Source of the DNA: Gammaproteobacteria bacterium
GTDB lineage: Bacteria; Pseudomonadota; Gammaproteobacteria; UBA6002
Length of the DNA stretch: 64,000 nt
Assembly (NCBI GenBank): GCA_013697705.1
Contig: JACCWJ010000027.1
Location: 1 to 64,000 of the forward strand
Direction: 5' to 3'
Program-made: the position numbers and the translations under genes
The notes under the pieces: model-generated
Databases searched by the model: none
The model's input: the letters and a program-made list of their open reading frames with translations, nothing else
Told to the model about the DNA's origin: nothing
In this document: positions 1 to 8,973 of the stretch, one piece after another
Position numbering within the stretch: the first letter of the stretch is position 1
Layout of the letters: each line of letters begins with the position of its first letter

Positions 1-150
1 GCGACTTGATCGCGGGATCCAGCCTCGGACGTGGATCCCGCGATCAAGTCGCGGGACGACGTGGATAGGGAATCACGGGGCGACGACAGGAAGGGTAGTC
101 GCGGACCACGTAGAGGTAGTCGCAGGACGACGGGAAAGGGAGTCGCGACG
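1..150. repeat. GC-rich palindromic intergenic repeat at window edge
   Basis: Bases 1-20 and 33-52 are perfect 20-bp inverted repeats around a 12-nt spacer, giving a very stable stem-loop. After it come four degenerate copies of a motif close to AGTCGCNGGACNACG (near 47, 95, 117 and 140). The stretch is far richer in G+C than the AT-rich genes beside it and has no convincing reading frame. It resembles the REP-like palindromic elements dispersed between genes in many proteobacteria. The array probably continues left of the window. Its role (mRNA end protection, termination or a mobile palindromic element) cannot be decided here. Confidence 0.7.
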
Positions 151-194
151 TCGAACGTTCAGCTTAATAGTTACGATCTCGTAGCTTGGATGTA

Positions 195-758
195 TTAATT
201 ATTGGGATAATGAATCATATCGTGAAATGAGGCAATTTTTGTGGTTGTATTTCGGTAACCATGGGGTTGATTTGCATTGAACCTTAATCCCTCGCCCTTA
301 TTTAAAACTTGCCAAACGCCATTTACTAAAACGTCCATTTTTCCTTCGACCACAATGACATGCTCAATCACTCCGTGTTTATGTGGCGGCGATAAATGTT
401 CACATCCCGGTAACAAGTCAATGATATAAATTTCAAAATTTAATTGTTTATCAAAAGGAAATAAGGGCATTACACGTATTTTTTTATCACTGGGATGAAT
501 ACGCCGTGGTTGCCCAGCTCGATAGATAGGTTCATCAAACTCTGTGCCAATCTCTTCAATAAAAGAAGAAAAAGAAGTACGAAAACCGCTCGCAATTTTC
601 CATAAAGTTGCAATGGTGGGGCTAGACTCCTCTCTCTCAATTTGCCCTAACATTGCTTTACTTACTCCAGTTTCTTCCGCTGCTTTATCTAAACTCCAAC
701 CGCGTTCTCTGCGTAAGGCCTTTAATGTTAGGGAAATATGCTTATAAATATCTTTCAC
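195..758 (-). CDS. XRE-family regulator with C-terminal cupin domain
   Basis: Predicted transcription regulator of about 187 aa. An N-terminal helix-turn-helix (about residues 5-60, with GWSLDKAAEETGVSKAMLGQ) is followed by a small-molecule-sensing cupin domain (about 95-175, with PPHKHGVIEHVIVVEGK and a later H in NQPHGYRN). This is the usual XRE-cupin layout. I chose the GTG start at 758 because an AAAGGG ribosome binding site lies just upstream; the longer frame starts at a TTG (791) inside an operator-like palindrome. It is divergent from the DUF2000 gene at 867, and such regulators often control the neighbouring gene and themselves. The ligand is unknown. Confidence 0.88.
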   Translation of the reverse strand: MKDIYKHISLTLKALRRERGWSLDKAAEETGVSKAMLGQIEREESSPTIATLWKIASGFRTSFSSFIEEIGTEFDEPIYRAGQPRRIHPSDKKIRVMPLFPFDKQLNFEIYIIDLLPGCEHLSPPHKHGVIEHVIVVEGKMDVLVNGVWQVLNKGEGLRFNANQPHGYRNTTTKIASFHDMIHYPNN

Positions 759-782
759 AACTGACCCTTTAAATAATAAACT

Positions 783-832
783 TGTGCGCAATAACGCACA
801 GTGATACTATCTTAATTATGCGTTATAACGCA
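783..832. promoter_or_regulatory. Two operator-like palindromes in divergent promoter
   Basis: Site 1 (783-800) is TGTGCG-N6-CGCACA. Site 2 (819-832) is the perfect 14-bp palindrome TGCGTTATAACGCA. Both fit TGCGNNATAACGCA and their centres are 34 bp apart, a little over three helical turns, so two dimers could bind on nearly the same face. They lie between the XRE-cupin regulator and DUF2000 start codons and are the obvious candidates for autoregulation and co-regulation by that regulator. The palindromes are seen directly; the regulator that binds them is inferred from position. Confidence 0.7.
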
Positions 833-866
833 CGACTTGTGAAGTGATAATCGTGGAGGTACAAAA

Positions 867-1289
867 ATGTCAGAAGAGAAATTTAAAAATAAGTTGGTCG
901 CTGTCTTAAATAAAAGCATTGAGACGGGCAAAGTGATGAATGCTTTAGCACATATGTGCATTGGTTTAGGCTCAGCGATTGGTAAAGCAGAATTGCGCTT
1001 AACAGACTATGAAGATGCAGATGGGGGCTTACATCCCTTCATTTCGGAAATCCCATTTATTATTCTGTCCGAAAACTCAAACAAGATTAAAAAATTACGC
1101 AATGAAGCGATTGCCAGTAAGATAATATTCAATGATTTCACTGATACAATGACAGTGGGAACTTATAAAGAACAAATTGCAAGGACATTGCAGGTCAAAG
1201 ATGAAGACCTTATCTATTATGGAATTGTATTGTTTGGGGACTGGGATCAGGTAACTGAGCTCACCCGTAAGTTTTCTCTGTGGCGATAA
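867..1289 (+). CDS. DUF2000 family protein (PTH2-like fold)
   Basis: A 140-aa cytoplasmic protein matching the DUF2000 pattern: N-terminal KLVAVLNKSIETGKVMNALA, then a central ADGGLHPFISEIPFIIL strand, and a C-terminal YGIVLFGDWDQV segment. The family is structurally related to peptidyl-tRNA hydrolase 2, but no activity is established. The start is supported by a GGAGG site 7 nt before the ATG. It is divergent from the XRE-cupin regulator, with two palindromes in the promoter, so it is probably that regulator's target. Confidence 0.8.
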   Translation: MSEEKFKNKLVAVLNKSIETGKVMNALAHMCIGLGSAIGKAELRLTDYEDADGGLHPFISEIPFIILSENSNKIKKLRNEAIASKIIFNDFTDTMTVGTYKEQIARTLQVKDEDLIYYGIVLFGDWDQVTELTRKFSLWR

Positions 1290-1499
1290 AAAAGTGTGAG
1301 GGGCATTATAGAGAAGGGAGAACCCGGATTTCGCTGGCGCTTCATCCAGGCTACATTTCATTGCTAATAAGTGAGGAATATTTTTCTAAAACAGATGACA
1401 ATAAGGAGAAAAAAATATTCTCCAGATAGAATGGGATGGCAACTTAAACTATAATTTATTAATAAAAGCTATAACTATGCTAACCATTTGGAGAAACTT

Positions 1500-1790
1500 A
1501 TGAAACCTACACATATTAAGCCACCTTCTAAACAGGTGATAGCTATAGGAATATTAAACTCAAAAACTCATTTAGCGTGGGATTACTCCTCAGAATCTGC
1601 ATTGTTTGTGAAAATTCCTCCAGGAGGTCAGCTTGATGATGTTAATAATTTTCTCAAGGAGAATGACGTCGAGTTTCAAACCAAACAACATAGAGGCCTT
1701 GTTAATATCGTTATTCCTCCCAGTCAGATCGAAAAAATAAAAAACCTTGAAGACGTTGAGCCTATTGCTCAATCTGGGCCTAAACCTTAA
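1500..1790 (+). CDS. Hypothetical small protein
   Basis: A 96-aa soluble protein that I do not recognise. I chose the ATG at 1500 over the in-frame TTG at 1488 because GGAG sits 6 nt upstream of it. It has no signal peptide or membrane segment. It reads as a small alpha/beta protein with a hydrophobic strand near the start (QVIAIGILNS), a second one in the middle (GLVNIVIPP) and a Pro-rich end. It stands alone; a weak A/T-rich inverted repeat (GGAGAA...TTCTCC, 1405-1423) lies upstream. Confidence 0.6.
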   Translation: MKPTHIKPPSKQVIAIGILNSKTHLAWDYSSESALFVKIPPGGQLDDVNNFLKENDVEFQTKQHRGLVNIVIPPSQIEKIKNLEDVEPIAQSGPKP

Positions 1791-1950
1791 CACCAGTTGC
1801 ACTTGTCACCAAACCAGGATAATAGTGTAATCTCTGGAAACCTGTATCCTGTTTATTGTGAACACCCGAGGAGGAAGATGCAATACCACTTTCGGGGTAA
1901 GCTATTATCAAAATGCTATATTAAGACGTTAACTACTTTAAAGAAACAAG

Positions 1951-3354
1951 ATGGACTTATTAACAAAACGCGCCACCCTCTTTATCATTTCCCTAGCATT
2001 GTTCATGGATGTATTAGATTCGAATATCATTAATACTGCAATTCCAGCGATGTCACGCAGTTTTCAAGTGAACCCTATTAATTTAAAAATTGCATTGATC
2101 AGTTATTTGCTGAGCTTGGCTATCTTTATTCCCATTAGTGGCTGGACAGCCGATAAGTATGGCACTAAGCGCGTGTTTATCGCTGCTTTAGGTCTCTTCA
2201 CGATAAGTTCATTTTGGTGTGGATACGCCCACACCCTTATGGAGCTGGTTATTGCGCGCAGTATTCAGGGGATAGGAGGTGCCTTCATGATTTCATTAGG
2301 AAGGTTAATCGTAGCCCGTACATTTAAGCGTCACGAATTAGTGTCAGCTATGAATGCTGTGATTATTGTGGTTTCGGTTGCAGTAATGGTAGGGCCTTTT
2401 GTAGGGGGTATTATCACAGATAATTTTTCTTGGCCGTGGATTTTTTGGGTGAATATTCCCGTGGGAATTTTTGCCATAATTTTTTCTGTGTATTTTTTAA
2501 GAGATGACGCACAAAAAAAAGAGCGACCTTTTGATATGTGGGGTTTTATTTTATTTGGTGGCAGTTTAGCCATGTTATGCTTTTCACTTTCCCAAATGAG
2601 CGAAACAGATATTGATCTGCATGCCTCGTGGGCGATGATAACGATTGCGGCGGTCATGTTAATTATTTTTATAATTCATGCCAAACGATATGACCATCCC
2701 GTTATTAATATTGAATTATTTCGTATTCGAACTTTTCGAATTTCAGTTTTTGGAAATCTTTTCTCACGATTAGGTTTTGGCGGCATGCCATTTTTGCTGC
2801 CATTATTACAGCAGATGGGATTAGGCTTCAGCGCGCAATTATCTGGATTATTATTAGTACCTATGGCATTTGGTATTATTTTTTCAAAGCTCTTCGGGTT
2901 ACGAATTCTAAAACTGATGGGTTATAAAAATTTTTTATTATTGAACACCACGTTAGTCGCATTCACTATATTTTCGTTTGCGATAATAAACCAACATACC
3001 TCAGTCTATACCATAGCTAGTTTAACTTTTATTCTCGGCATTTTTATCACATCACAATTCACAGCGATGAATTCTCTTGCTTTCTCACAGATTAGCCGGG
3101 ATGAATTAAGTAATTCAACCCCTATAACAAGTACAGCCCAAGTGTTGGGACAAAGTCTAGGTGTTGCTGTTGGAGCGATATTGCTTAGATATCATTCTTC
3201 ACAGTTAAAACAGGTTTTATTAACACCCACCGTGTTTCATCAAACTTTTTTTTCAATGGGTTTACTTACCCTATTGTCAGCGCTTATTTTCATTAGTTTA
3301 AGACCTGATGATGGCCAGCAAATGCTGCTTGCAGGATCTGAAAATGAAAGTTAA
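1951..3354 (+). CDS. DHA2-family MFS drug/proton antiporter
   Basis: A 467-aa inner-membrane transporter of the EmrB/QacA type (about 14 hydrophobic segments). Visible motifs are the motif-A loop GWTADKYGTKRVF between helices 2 and 3, LDSNIINTAIPAM in helix 1 (motif D1), RSIQGIGGAFM (motif B region, basic residue retained) and the antiporter motif C, GPFVGGIITDNFSW. The family exports hydrophobic compounds using the proton gradient; the substrate cannot be read from sequence. There is no adjacent membrane-fusion protein, so it is not an obvious EmrAB pair. The ribosome binding site is weak (AAAGAAACAAG). Confidence 0.9.
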   Translation: MDLLTKRATLFIISLALFMDVLDSNIINTAIPAMSRSFQVNPINLKIALISYLLSLAIFIPISGWTADKYGTKRVFIAALGLFTISSFWCGYAHTLMELVIARSIQGIGGAFMISLGRLIVARTFKRHELVSAMNAVIIVVSVAVMVGPFVGGIITDNFSWPWIFWVNIPVGIFAIIFSVYFLRDDAQKKERPFDMWGFILFGGSLAMLCFSLSQMSETDIDLHASWAMITIAAVMLIIFIIHAKRYDHPVINIELFRIRTFRISVFGNLFSRLGFGGMPFLLPLLQQMGLGFSAQLSGLLLVPMAFGIIFSKLFGLRILKLMGYKNFLLLNTTLVAFTIFSFAIINQHTSVYTIASLTFILGIFITSQFTAMNSLAFSQISRDELSNSTPITSTAQVLGQSLGVAVGAILLRYHSSQLKQVLLTPTVFHQTFFSMGLLTLLSALIFISLRPDDGQQMLLAGSENES

Positions 3355-3421
3355 AGCAAGGATGGTTTCTTATTTTGAAGGTAGCTGCCCTGCCATAATT
3401 TAAGTTACGCTTGAATAAAAC

Positions 3422-3464
3422 GTAACTATTCACACCCCACAGTGATTGGTTGGCTATGACGTTC
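3422..3464. repeat. Probable degenerate relic of the GTATCTA mobile repeat
   Basis: From GTAACTATTCACACCCC through AGTGATTGGTTGGCTATGACG this stretch aligns with the left two-thirds of the 64-bp element at 21056-21119 (about three-quarters identity by eye, one extra base). The right end has decayed and no flanking duplication is visible. The nudC stop codon lies at its right edge. The segment just before it forms a small hairpin, GTTACG (3404-3409) pairing with CGTAAC (3421-3426). Confidence 0.4.
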
Positions 3465-4269
3465 AATTTTGAGCGGAATTTAAATTATTTTTCACAAGAA
3501 AACTATCAATCATATGCCTTGCAATACTTGCAGGAGGAGGAAGATTCGGTAAAGCCTCTCTGCTAAACCATTGAGCATCCTCTAGTTCTTTATCATTTAT
3601 ACACATCTGGCCACTTTCATAGTGTGCTTTAAATCCTACCATAAATGAATTTGGAAAAGGCCATGATTGACTACCAAAGTATTTAAGATCTTTCACTATA
3701 ATACCTACTTCTTCTAGCACTTCTCGTTTGACCGCCTCTTCGCAGGATTCTCCAGCTTCAACAAAACCTGCTAAGGTGCTGTATACCCCTTTAGGGAAAT
3801 GAGGTGATCTTGCTAGAAGAATCTTATCTCCGTGCTCAATTAGAACAATGACAGCTGGAAAGCTAGCAGGGTAAATAATTTTTTGACAGTGCGTGCAAAT
3901 CTTAGCAATTTCTATGCTACTTATTGTTGTGGGAGAGCCGCAACTGCCACAATAAAGAGAAGAGCGATGCCAATTTATCAGTTGTTTGGCACGTAATATT
4001 AATTTAGACCTCTCTCCCTCCACTGTGGTCAGGAGATCACGAGCCGGGAGGAAGAGATGGTGGGTATTAATTTTTATTGACGAATGCAAATTTACAACAT
4101 AGATAGTTTTGTTTTCAAAATTACCCAGAAAATAATAATTCTCTTGTGTGATACCCAAGCAGGTATCATGCTTTACTTCACCCAGGGGAATGACGCAATT
4201 TAAATCTTTCTGTTGCGTTAATAATTTGTCATCCCAAAAAAATAAACAATGATCATTTTCTGAGAGCAT
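3463..4269 (-). CDS. nudC: NADH pyrophosphatase / NAD-RNA decapping Nudix enzyme NudC
   Basis: A 268-aa cytoplasmic enzyme that hydrolyses NAD(H) to NMN(H) and AMP; the family also removes NAD caps from RNA. A zinc ribbon (C107, C110, C125, C128) precedes a complete Nudix box (G168 to I190: GFVEAGE, then REVLEEVGI). The NudC signature SQxWPFPxS is present at about 200-208 as SQSWPFPNS. Length and domain order are typical. The stop codon lies inside a decayed mobile-repeat relic, so the last few residues (NNLNSAQN) may be acquired. A GAGG site stands 8 nt before the start. Confidence 0.95.
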   Translation of the reverse strand: MLSENDHCLFFWDDKLLTQQKDLNCVIPLGEVKHDTCLGITQENYYFLGNFENKTIYVVNLHSSIKINTHHLFLPARDLLTTVEGERSKLILRAKQLINWHRSSLYCGSCGSPTTISSIEIAKICTHCQKIIYPASFPAVIVLIEHGDKILLARSPHFPKGVYSTLAGFVEAGESCEEAVKREVLEEVGIIVKDLKYFGSQSWPFPNSFMVGFKAHYESGQMCINDKELEDAQWFSREALPNLPPPASIARHMIDSFLVKNNLNSAQN

Positions 4270-4496
4270 TGAGGATACCTCATCTAAAGACAGACCGTTT
4301 AACCATAAAATAATTTCTGTATTTAGGCAAGTGATTCATCTATGCCCCCCCCATAGCAATAAAACTAACAGCTTACAATTGGTATAAAATTAACGGCAGG
4401 AATTAAAGACAAAGGATATTTTTGCAGTGGTTATAAAGAACTCTATGAAGTAACTACTGTTTTCACTGGGGTTTTTTGAAATTAATCTTTCGAATA

Positions 4497-4976
4497 TCAC
4501 CACGTATCTAAACGTACAGAATTAGAAAAATACTCACTTAATCGCCGCTGAGTGCCTGGACTAACCATCGCCGGTAATTTTTCAAAATCAAACCAACCCT
4601 TTGCCTCGATTTCAGGAGAATCTACTTCCTCGATAGAATAATTTTTTATCACGAAAATTACGGGATAATCGTTTTGCCCTAAATAAGTGTTAAAATAAAT
4701 GCCGAATAATTCTGGCTCTTGTTGAGTGACTATACCTACCTCTTCTCGGAGCTCGCGTAAAACAGCTGTTTTAATTGATTCACCTCTTTTAACGCCGCCT
4801 CCTGGTAAATACCAATGTGGTTGATAAGTATGCTTGACCAGTAGTATTTGGTTATCCTGATTTAGGATAATTGCACGCGCACCAAGGGTGACCACTCCCA
4901 ATACGGATTTAATTTTACATAGCAAATATGTCGCCCATTTGTAAAAAAAACGTATGATTTTTTTCATAAGCCACAC
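4497..4976 (-). CDS. Nudix hydrolase
   Basis: A 159-aa protein with an intact Nudix box at residues 60-82 (GGVKRGE then RELREEVGI), so it should cleave a nucleoside diphosphate linked to another group. The substrate is not deducible. The first ~28 residues are basic and hydrophobic (KKIIRFFYKWATYLLCKIK), which suggests membrane association and is unusual for a Nudix enzyme. An alternative start at the internal Met4 is possible. It follows nudC on the same strand after a 227-bp gap and is probably transcribed separately. Confidence 0.88.
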   Translation of the reverse strand: MWLMKKIIRFFYKWATYLLCKIKSVLGVVTLGARAIILNQDNQILLVKHTYQPHWYLPGGGVKRGESIKTAVLRELREEVGIVTQQEPELFGIYFNTYLGQNDYPVIFVIKNYSIEEVDSPEIEAKGWFDFEKLPAMVSPGTQRRLSEYFSNSVRLDTW

Positions 4977-5498
4977 CTAATAATGGTATCTATGGATTTG
5001 AACATTTCACATTCCCTATGTAACTACAGTAATCATTAAATAGTACAAGGAGCAATAGGGGTCAAGCAATAGGATCACCTCTCAAATAATCTGCTCATCC
5101 ATTGCATCTTCCAAAACCGCTAATTCAAGATGTAACCCTTATTGTCCAAGGAGGTATACTTCTCCGTTATATTGTTAAGTTTTTGAATTTATTAAGATGG
5201 TTATGCATAAAAAGGGTGGCATTCCAATCGGATTTACTTGAAATTTATAAAAGCACATGGGCCACTCAGCTTGTTACACAACGTTGTGAGTAAAGCTCAT
5301 CCAGTAGATTAATAGTCTGCAATCATTAATCATGGCGCGCTTTAGCTATAGTCAGTTTCAAGCGGTCATTCCGAAAATATTGAAACATATCGGAAATTAT
5401 CAGATAGGAATTAAGACCTTTTCAAGGCAAACGGCTTCCAAAATAGTAATTGAGGAATGCCCCTCCTTATAGGAACACGCTGGAAATTAGCGGAAGTA
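4977..5498. other. Intergenic region without a convincing gene
   Basis: About 520 bp between the Nudix gene and the frameshifted gene. The longest frames (a TTG-started 63 codons at 5102-5293 and an ATG-started 46 codons at 5332-5472) have no good ribosome binding site and no recognisable motif. It may contain decayed coding sequence. No tRNA, palindrome or terminator stands out. Confidence 0.5.
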
Positions 5499-6448
5499 TT
5501 AATGGCCTAATTTTAAAGTGAGACCAGCTCTAAATTGCTCAATATATTCTTCAACTTTGACCTTGTATCGATAAGCTATATTGTTTGTAAGCATCTCAGG
5601 GTTTAGGTTTTCCCCATCTTGAGGCCAACCATTGCTGGATGCCTCCTCTTTCCAGTCATCTCTTAATTCTTGTTCATTTGCAGGTTCATGAATGCACATC
5701 AACGCTATTGCTTTAAGACATGGTTCTCGTACCGCATCGTTGACGCCTTTGTTAGTGATATGATCCCACAAATACATGATAAGACTACACTCTTCGTCCG
5801 TTAAGATGCTCTGCAATCGAGAATCTACTCCTAACTCAAATAAATACTTAATCATCTCAAATATTTTTGGACCCACATCTACATCTACATCACCCTTAAC
5901 ATTTAAAATTAACAGTTTTTGTACGAATAAATCTAAACAATCCCTTAGTAAATCATCGTTCTTACGTTTTCGTTGTGGGTTTGCAAAAAATGGTTTAGCA
6001 GCCTCAGGATCCCTGCTCATACATAACAACTGAGCAACAGTATTGAAAATATTTTCATTAATGAGACGGTCACTGTATGTATCCAACAGACAAGTCGCAA
6101 GTTTAGAAGTTTTAAAATTCCCGGTGTATGTAAATTTATTATAAATGTGAACTTACCTTCTATGCTTTCAAAAATTGAGCCTAGAGTGTTTTTCATCTCC
6201 TCCACTATCCTCGCCGTATTCATTATCTCTTCGCAGTCCCTTGTAATATCTTTTTTAATACCAAATAAATATAGAGTGGGACTCCGCATAGGATTAAATG
6301 GCACCTTGCCGTCTTTAAAAAATGATTTTAGTGCTTCGCAAAGCATAGCCATATACCGATGATGAACGGTCAAAAAGTATTTATTTACCATTACCATCGT
6401 CCCATAAGTTGTGATTACGGAACCAATGAAGGAACCATCACTTGTCAT
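5499..6448 (-). pseudogene. Frameshifted hypothetical protein gene
   Basis: Two overlapping minus-strand frames read as one gene broken by a single-base change. The first (6448 down to about 6150) gives a plausible helical protein ending ...ESIEGK and then runs into unlikely sequence. Adding one base near 6150-6156 makes the frame continue as KVHIYNKFTYTGNFKTSK into the second frame (LLDTYSDRLINENIF...), which runs to 5499. The repaired product would be about 317 aa, soluble and mostly alpha-helical, with no family I recognise. A sequencing error or programmed frameshift cannot be excluded. It lies 61 bp downstream of the PfpI gene. Confidence 0.6.
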
Positions 6449-6509
6449 GTTTTAGTCAATAAGCTATTCCAAGACGCCAGCTCCTCCATATGTCTTACAA
6501 AAAAAATTA

Positions 6510-7061
6510 TCACTTGCTTGGTGCTTGTGAAAATAATTTTATCATTGCTTCATTAAAAGCAGGAATATCATCCGGCTTACGACTTGTTACTAACATATCA
6601 TCCACTACTACTTCTTTATCCACCCACTGTGCTCCTGCATTTACTAGATCTAATTTGAGAGACGGCCATGATGTCATAGTATGGCCTTTAACACCGTTCG
6701 CATTAATGAGCGGCCAAGGGCCATGGCAGATAGCTGCGATAGGTTTGTTATTTTTAACAAAATGGGCAATGAATTCGATGGCATGATCATTAATGCGTAA
6801 TTTATCGGGATTAATGACCCCGCCCGGTAATAGCAACGCATCGTAGTCTTGAGGACTGGCCTGTTCGAGGTTAACGTCTATAGCGAATTCATCACCCCAC
6901 TTGGTATGCTGCCACCCTTTGACCTTTTCATTGTTTGGGGAGACGATAAAAACTTCTGCACCGACAGCTTGCAGTTCTTTTTTAGGCTCCGTCATTTCAA
7001 CTTGCTCAAAGCCGTCAGTAACTAAAATCGCAACTTTAAATCCTGCTAATGCTTTATTCAT
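6510..7061 (-). CDS. DJ-1/PfpI family protein
   Basis: A 183-aa cytoplasmic protein of the PfpI/YhbO branch of the DJ-1 superfamily. The nucleophile elbow AICHGPW places the reactive cysteine at C112, next to His113; the conserved acidic residue of DGFEQVE is at about 19 and the LLLPGG loop is present. Family members are described as proteases or as protein/nucleotide deglycases acting on methylglyoxal adducts; which applies here is unknown. Length is normal. It was probably the first gene of a unit with the broken gene at 5499-6448. Confidence 0.9.
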   Translation of the reverse strand: MNKALAGFKVAILVTDGFEQVEMTEPKKELQAVGAEVFIVSPNNEKVKGWQHTKWGDEFAIDVNLEQASPQDYDALLLPGGVINPDKLRINDHAIEFIAHFVKNNKPIAAICHGPWPLINANGVKGHTMTSWPSLKLDLVNAGAQWVDKEVVVDDMLVTSRKPDDIPAFNEAMIKLFSQAPSK

Positions 7062-7323
7062 GGTAGCTCCAACACTTAATTAATTCTTACTTAAGCTTAG
7101 CAAATATTCGATCGTCTTACCAAAATTGATGAACAATATTTTGGCTCTGTTTATTCGATAAATTAATCATCTCTAAGCTACGTATAAGCTTAAAATTACA
7201 TTAAAAAATGCAGTATTTTTGCAATAGGTGGCGAAAAAAATGAATTAAAAATATATCTTATTTCTTTTGCGATAAATTTAGTATATTATTCGCGCCTTCC
7301 ACAGCCATCGCCAGAGAACAGAT

Positions 7324-8961
7324 ATGTTAGAAATACTCGAACGTTTTATCATCAAATATACTATTCCGAAATTAAATAAAAAATTTATTTCACCCAACTT
7401 ATCTTTTGATGAGAAAGAAAAACTTGATGAGCTATGCAATAAAAATAGAAAATTAATTTCAGGCTATGATCAGGGTGATTATGAACTGCTTTCAATCAAA
7501 CATCATTTTCTTGAAGTCTTAGAGAAAAGGATAGGCAAAGGAAATCACCACAAAAAACTTCCGTTGCCGCTGCAAAAAATTGATATTATTTCATTAAAAA
7601 TGATGGCATGGAAACGTGCAAACAAACTTGGATTGATTGTAGACCAAGTTAATCTTCCAGAAGAAATTAAACAAATAATTATTCCGCATGTACAACTAAA
7701 ACCTTATGGTAGTTTAGGACCCATAAAGGCCGATAGAATATTACGAAATATCTATCGACTTTTAGATCTAGAACGTAACAATTCCGCGTTGAATCTCACC
7801 AAAATTAAAAGCGCAATAGAAATTGCATTTATATTGAATGCAAGTAAATTAAAAAATACTTTATTCGACAAAATACAGCTTCTTCCGGTGCAGAAGGATG
7901 TATTAATTACCTTATTAAAGTGGGCGATAGAGTATAATGACACCATTTCCTTTAATAGATTGTTTGAGTCTACTGAAAGCCTAAATAATGATGACATCCT
8001 TAAACTCATACCCTCTTCGTTTGCAGGTAATTCAGAAATCTTCAACTTGCTATCTTCTAAAGTCAGCACTGAAAGATTAAAAACCACATTATTATTACAT
8101 GTGGTAGCCGAGTCTGGAGACATAAAAAAATTACGCGATCTTTTAGACCAAGGATTCCCACCTCTTAGACGAGATGAAAATGGCTGGTTGCCTTTGCATT
8201 ACGCAATAAGAAAAGGAAAAATTAAAGCTTTCAAAATTTTGCATCCACTTGTTGCAGATCAGTTAACAGAGACAGACCATTACCAGCTTTTCTATTGTGC
8301 CGCAATAAATAATCGTCTTAAATCTATCGATTACCTGATAAAAAATAAGTTCAATTTAAACGCTAAAGTAGATAATACTAACATAATAACAGGCCTTTTA
8401 AGCCATCTGTATCAAGAGATGAATAGGGAAGAACAAGCGTGGGGTCTCGCCTATCGAACCTATGATGAATCTATTTCGATGATTGAATCGATCATAAGCA
8501 CAAACTCTCAATTAGTGGGTAACAAATACGATAAAAAAATCTCTGAGAATTTAGAAATGTTAGCTTCAATTAAACATAAACATAGCACTAGTAATTTCAG
8601 CAAAAAGTCCAAAGCCCTTTTGGATCATCCTGCTATTGGAGGTGATCTAAGTTTATATCAGCGCTATTATGGAACATACAAAGGGAAGGTAACAGATGCT
8701 TTCACCGGCGCACTATCAGCAGGCTCAATAACTACACTCTTATTAGGAGTGGCTGTCAAAGTCAGCGCTAAATCTAGCAAAAGTCATGAAACAGCTAATA
8801 TCATCTTAAGTCTAGGTGTTGTCGCAATTGTACTTGATTTGATGCTACTCTATTTATATTACAGCCGAAGAAGCAGAGTTCCCTGCACTAACTTCTTTAA
8901 GAATACTCCTCCCGCCCCTGAAAACAATGACCAAGGGCCCGTTATAATTGTGAGACCTTAA
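7324..8961 (+). CDS. Ankyrin-repeat-like protein with C-terminal membrane hairpin
   Basis: A 545-aa protein. Residues about 260-350 carry ankyrin-type repeats (for example GDIKKLRDLLDQGF and GWLPLHYAIRKGKIKAFKIL). The N-terminal ~250 residues are helical and unrecognised. Near the C-terminus two hydrophobic segments (about 465-480 and 495-515) form a possible membrane hairpin followed by YYSRRSR and a Pro-rich tail. There is no signal peptide. Ankyrin proteins with late membrane hairpins are frequent among secreted effectors of intracellular bacteria, so this is an effector candidate by architecture only. It converges with the kinase-cyclase gene 12 bp away. Confidence 0.75.
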   Translation: MLEILERFIIKYTIPKLNKKFISPNLSFDEKEKLDELCNKNRKLISGYDQGDYELLSIKHHFLEVLEKRIGKGNHHKKLPLPLQKIDIISLKMMAWKRANKLGLIVDQVNLPEEIKQIIIPHVQLKPYGSLGPIKADRILRNIYRLLDLERNNSALNLTKIKSAIEIAFILNASKLKNTLFDKIQLLPVQKDVLITLLKWAIEYNDTISFNRLFESTESLNNDDILKLIPSSFAGNSEIFNLLSSKVSTERLKTTLLLHVVAESGDIKKLRDLLDQGFPPLRRDENGWLPLHYAIRKGKIKAFKILHPLVADQLTETDHYQLFYCAAINNRLKSIDYLIKNKFNLNAKVDNTNIITGLLSHLYQEMNREEQAWGLAYRTYDESISMIESIISTNSQLVGNKYDKKISENLEMLASIKHKHSTSNFSKKSKALLDHPAIGGDLSLYQRYYGTYKGKVTDAFTGALSAGSITTLLLGVAVKVSAKSSKSHETANIILSLGVVAIVLDLMLLYLYYSRRSRVPCTNFFKNTPPAPENNDQGPVIIVRP

Positions 8962-8973
8962 TCAGAAGGAAGC

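Noticed and set aside
1797-2033. 78-codon plus-strand frame before the MFS gene
   Set aside because: It overlaps the start of the transporter in another frame, has no ribosome binding site and no protein-like features.
5102-5472. Two short frames (63 and 46 codons) that might be transposase remnants
   Set aside because: No transposase motif, no inverted repeats and no ribosome binding site; described only as intergenic sequence.
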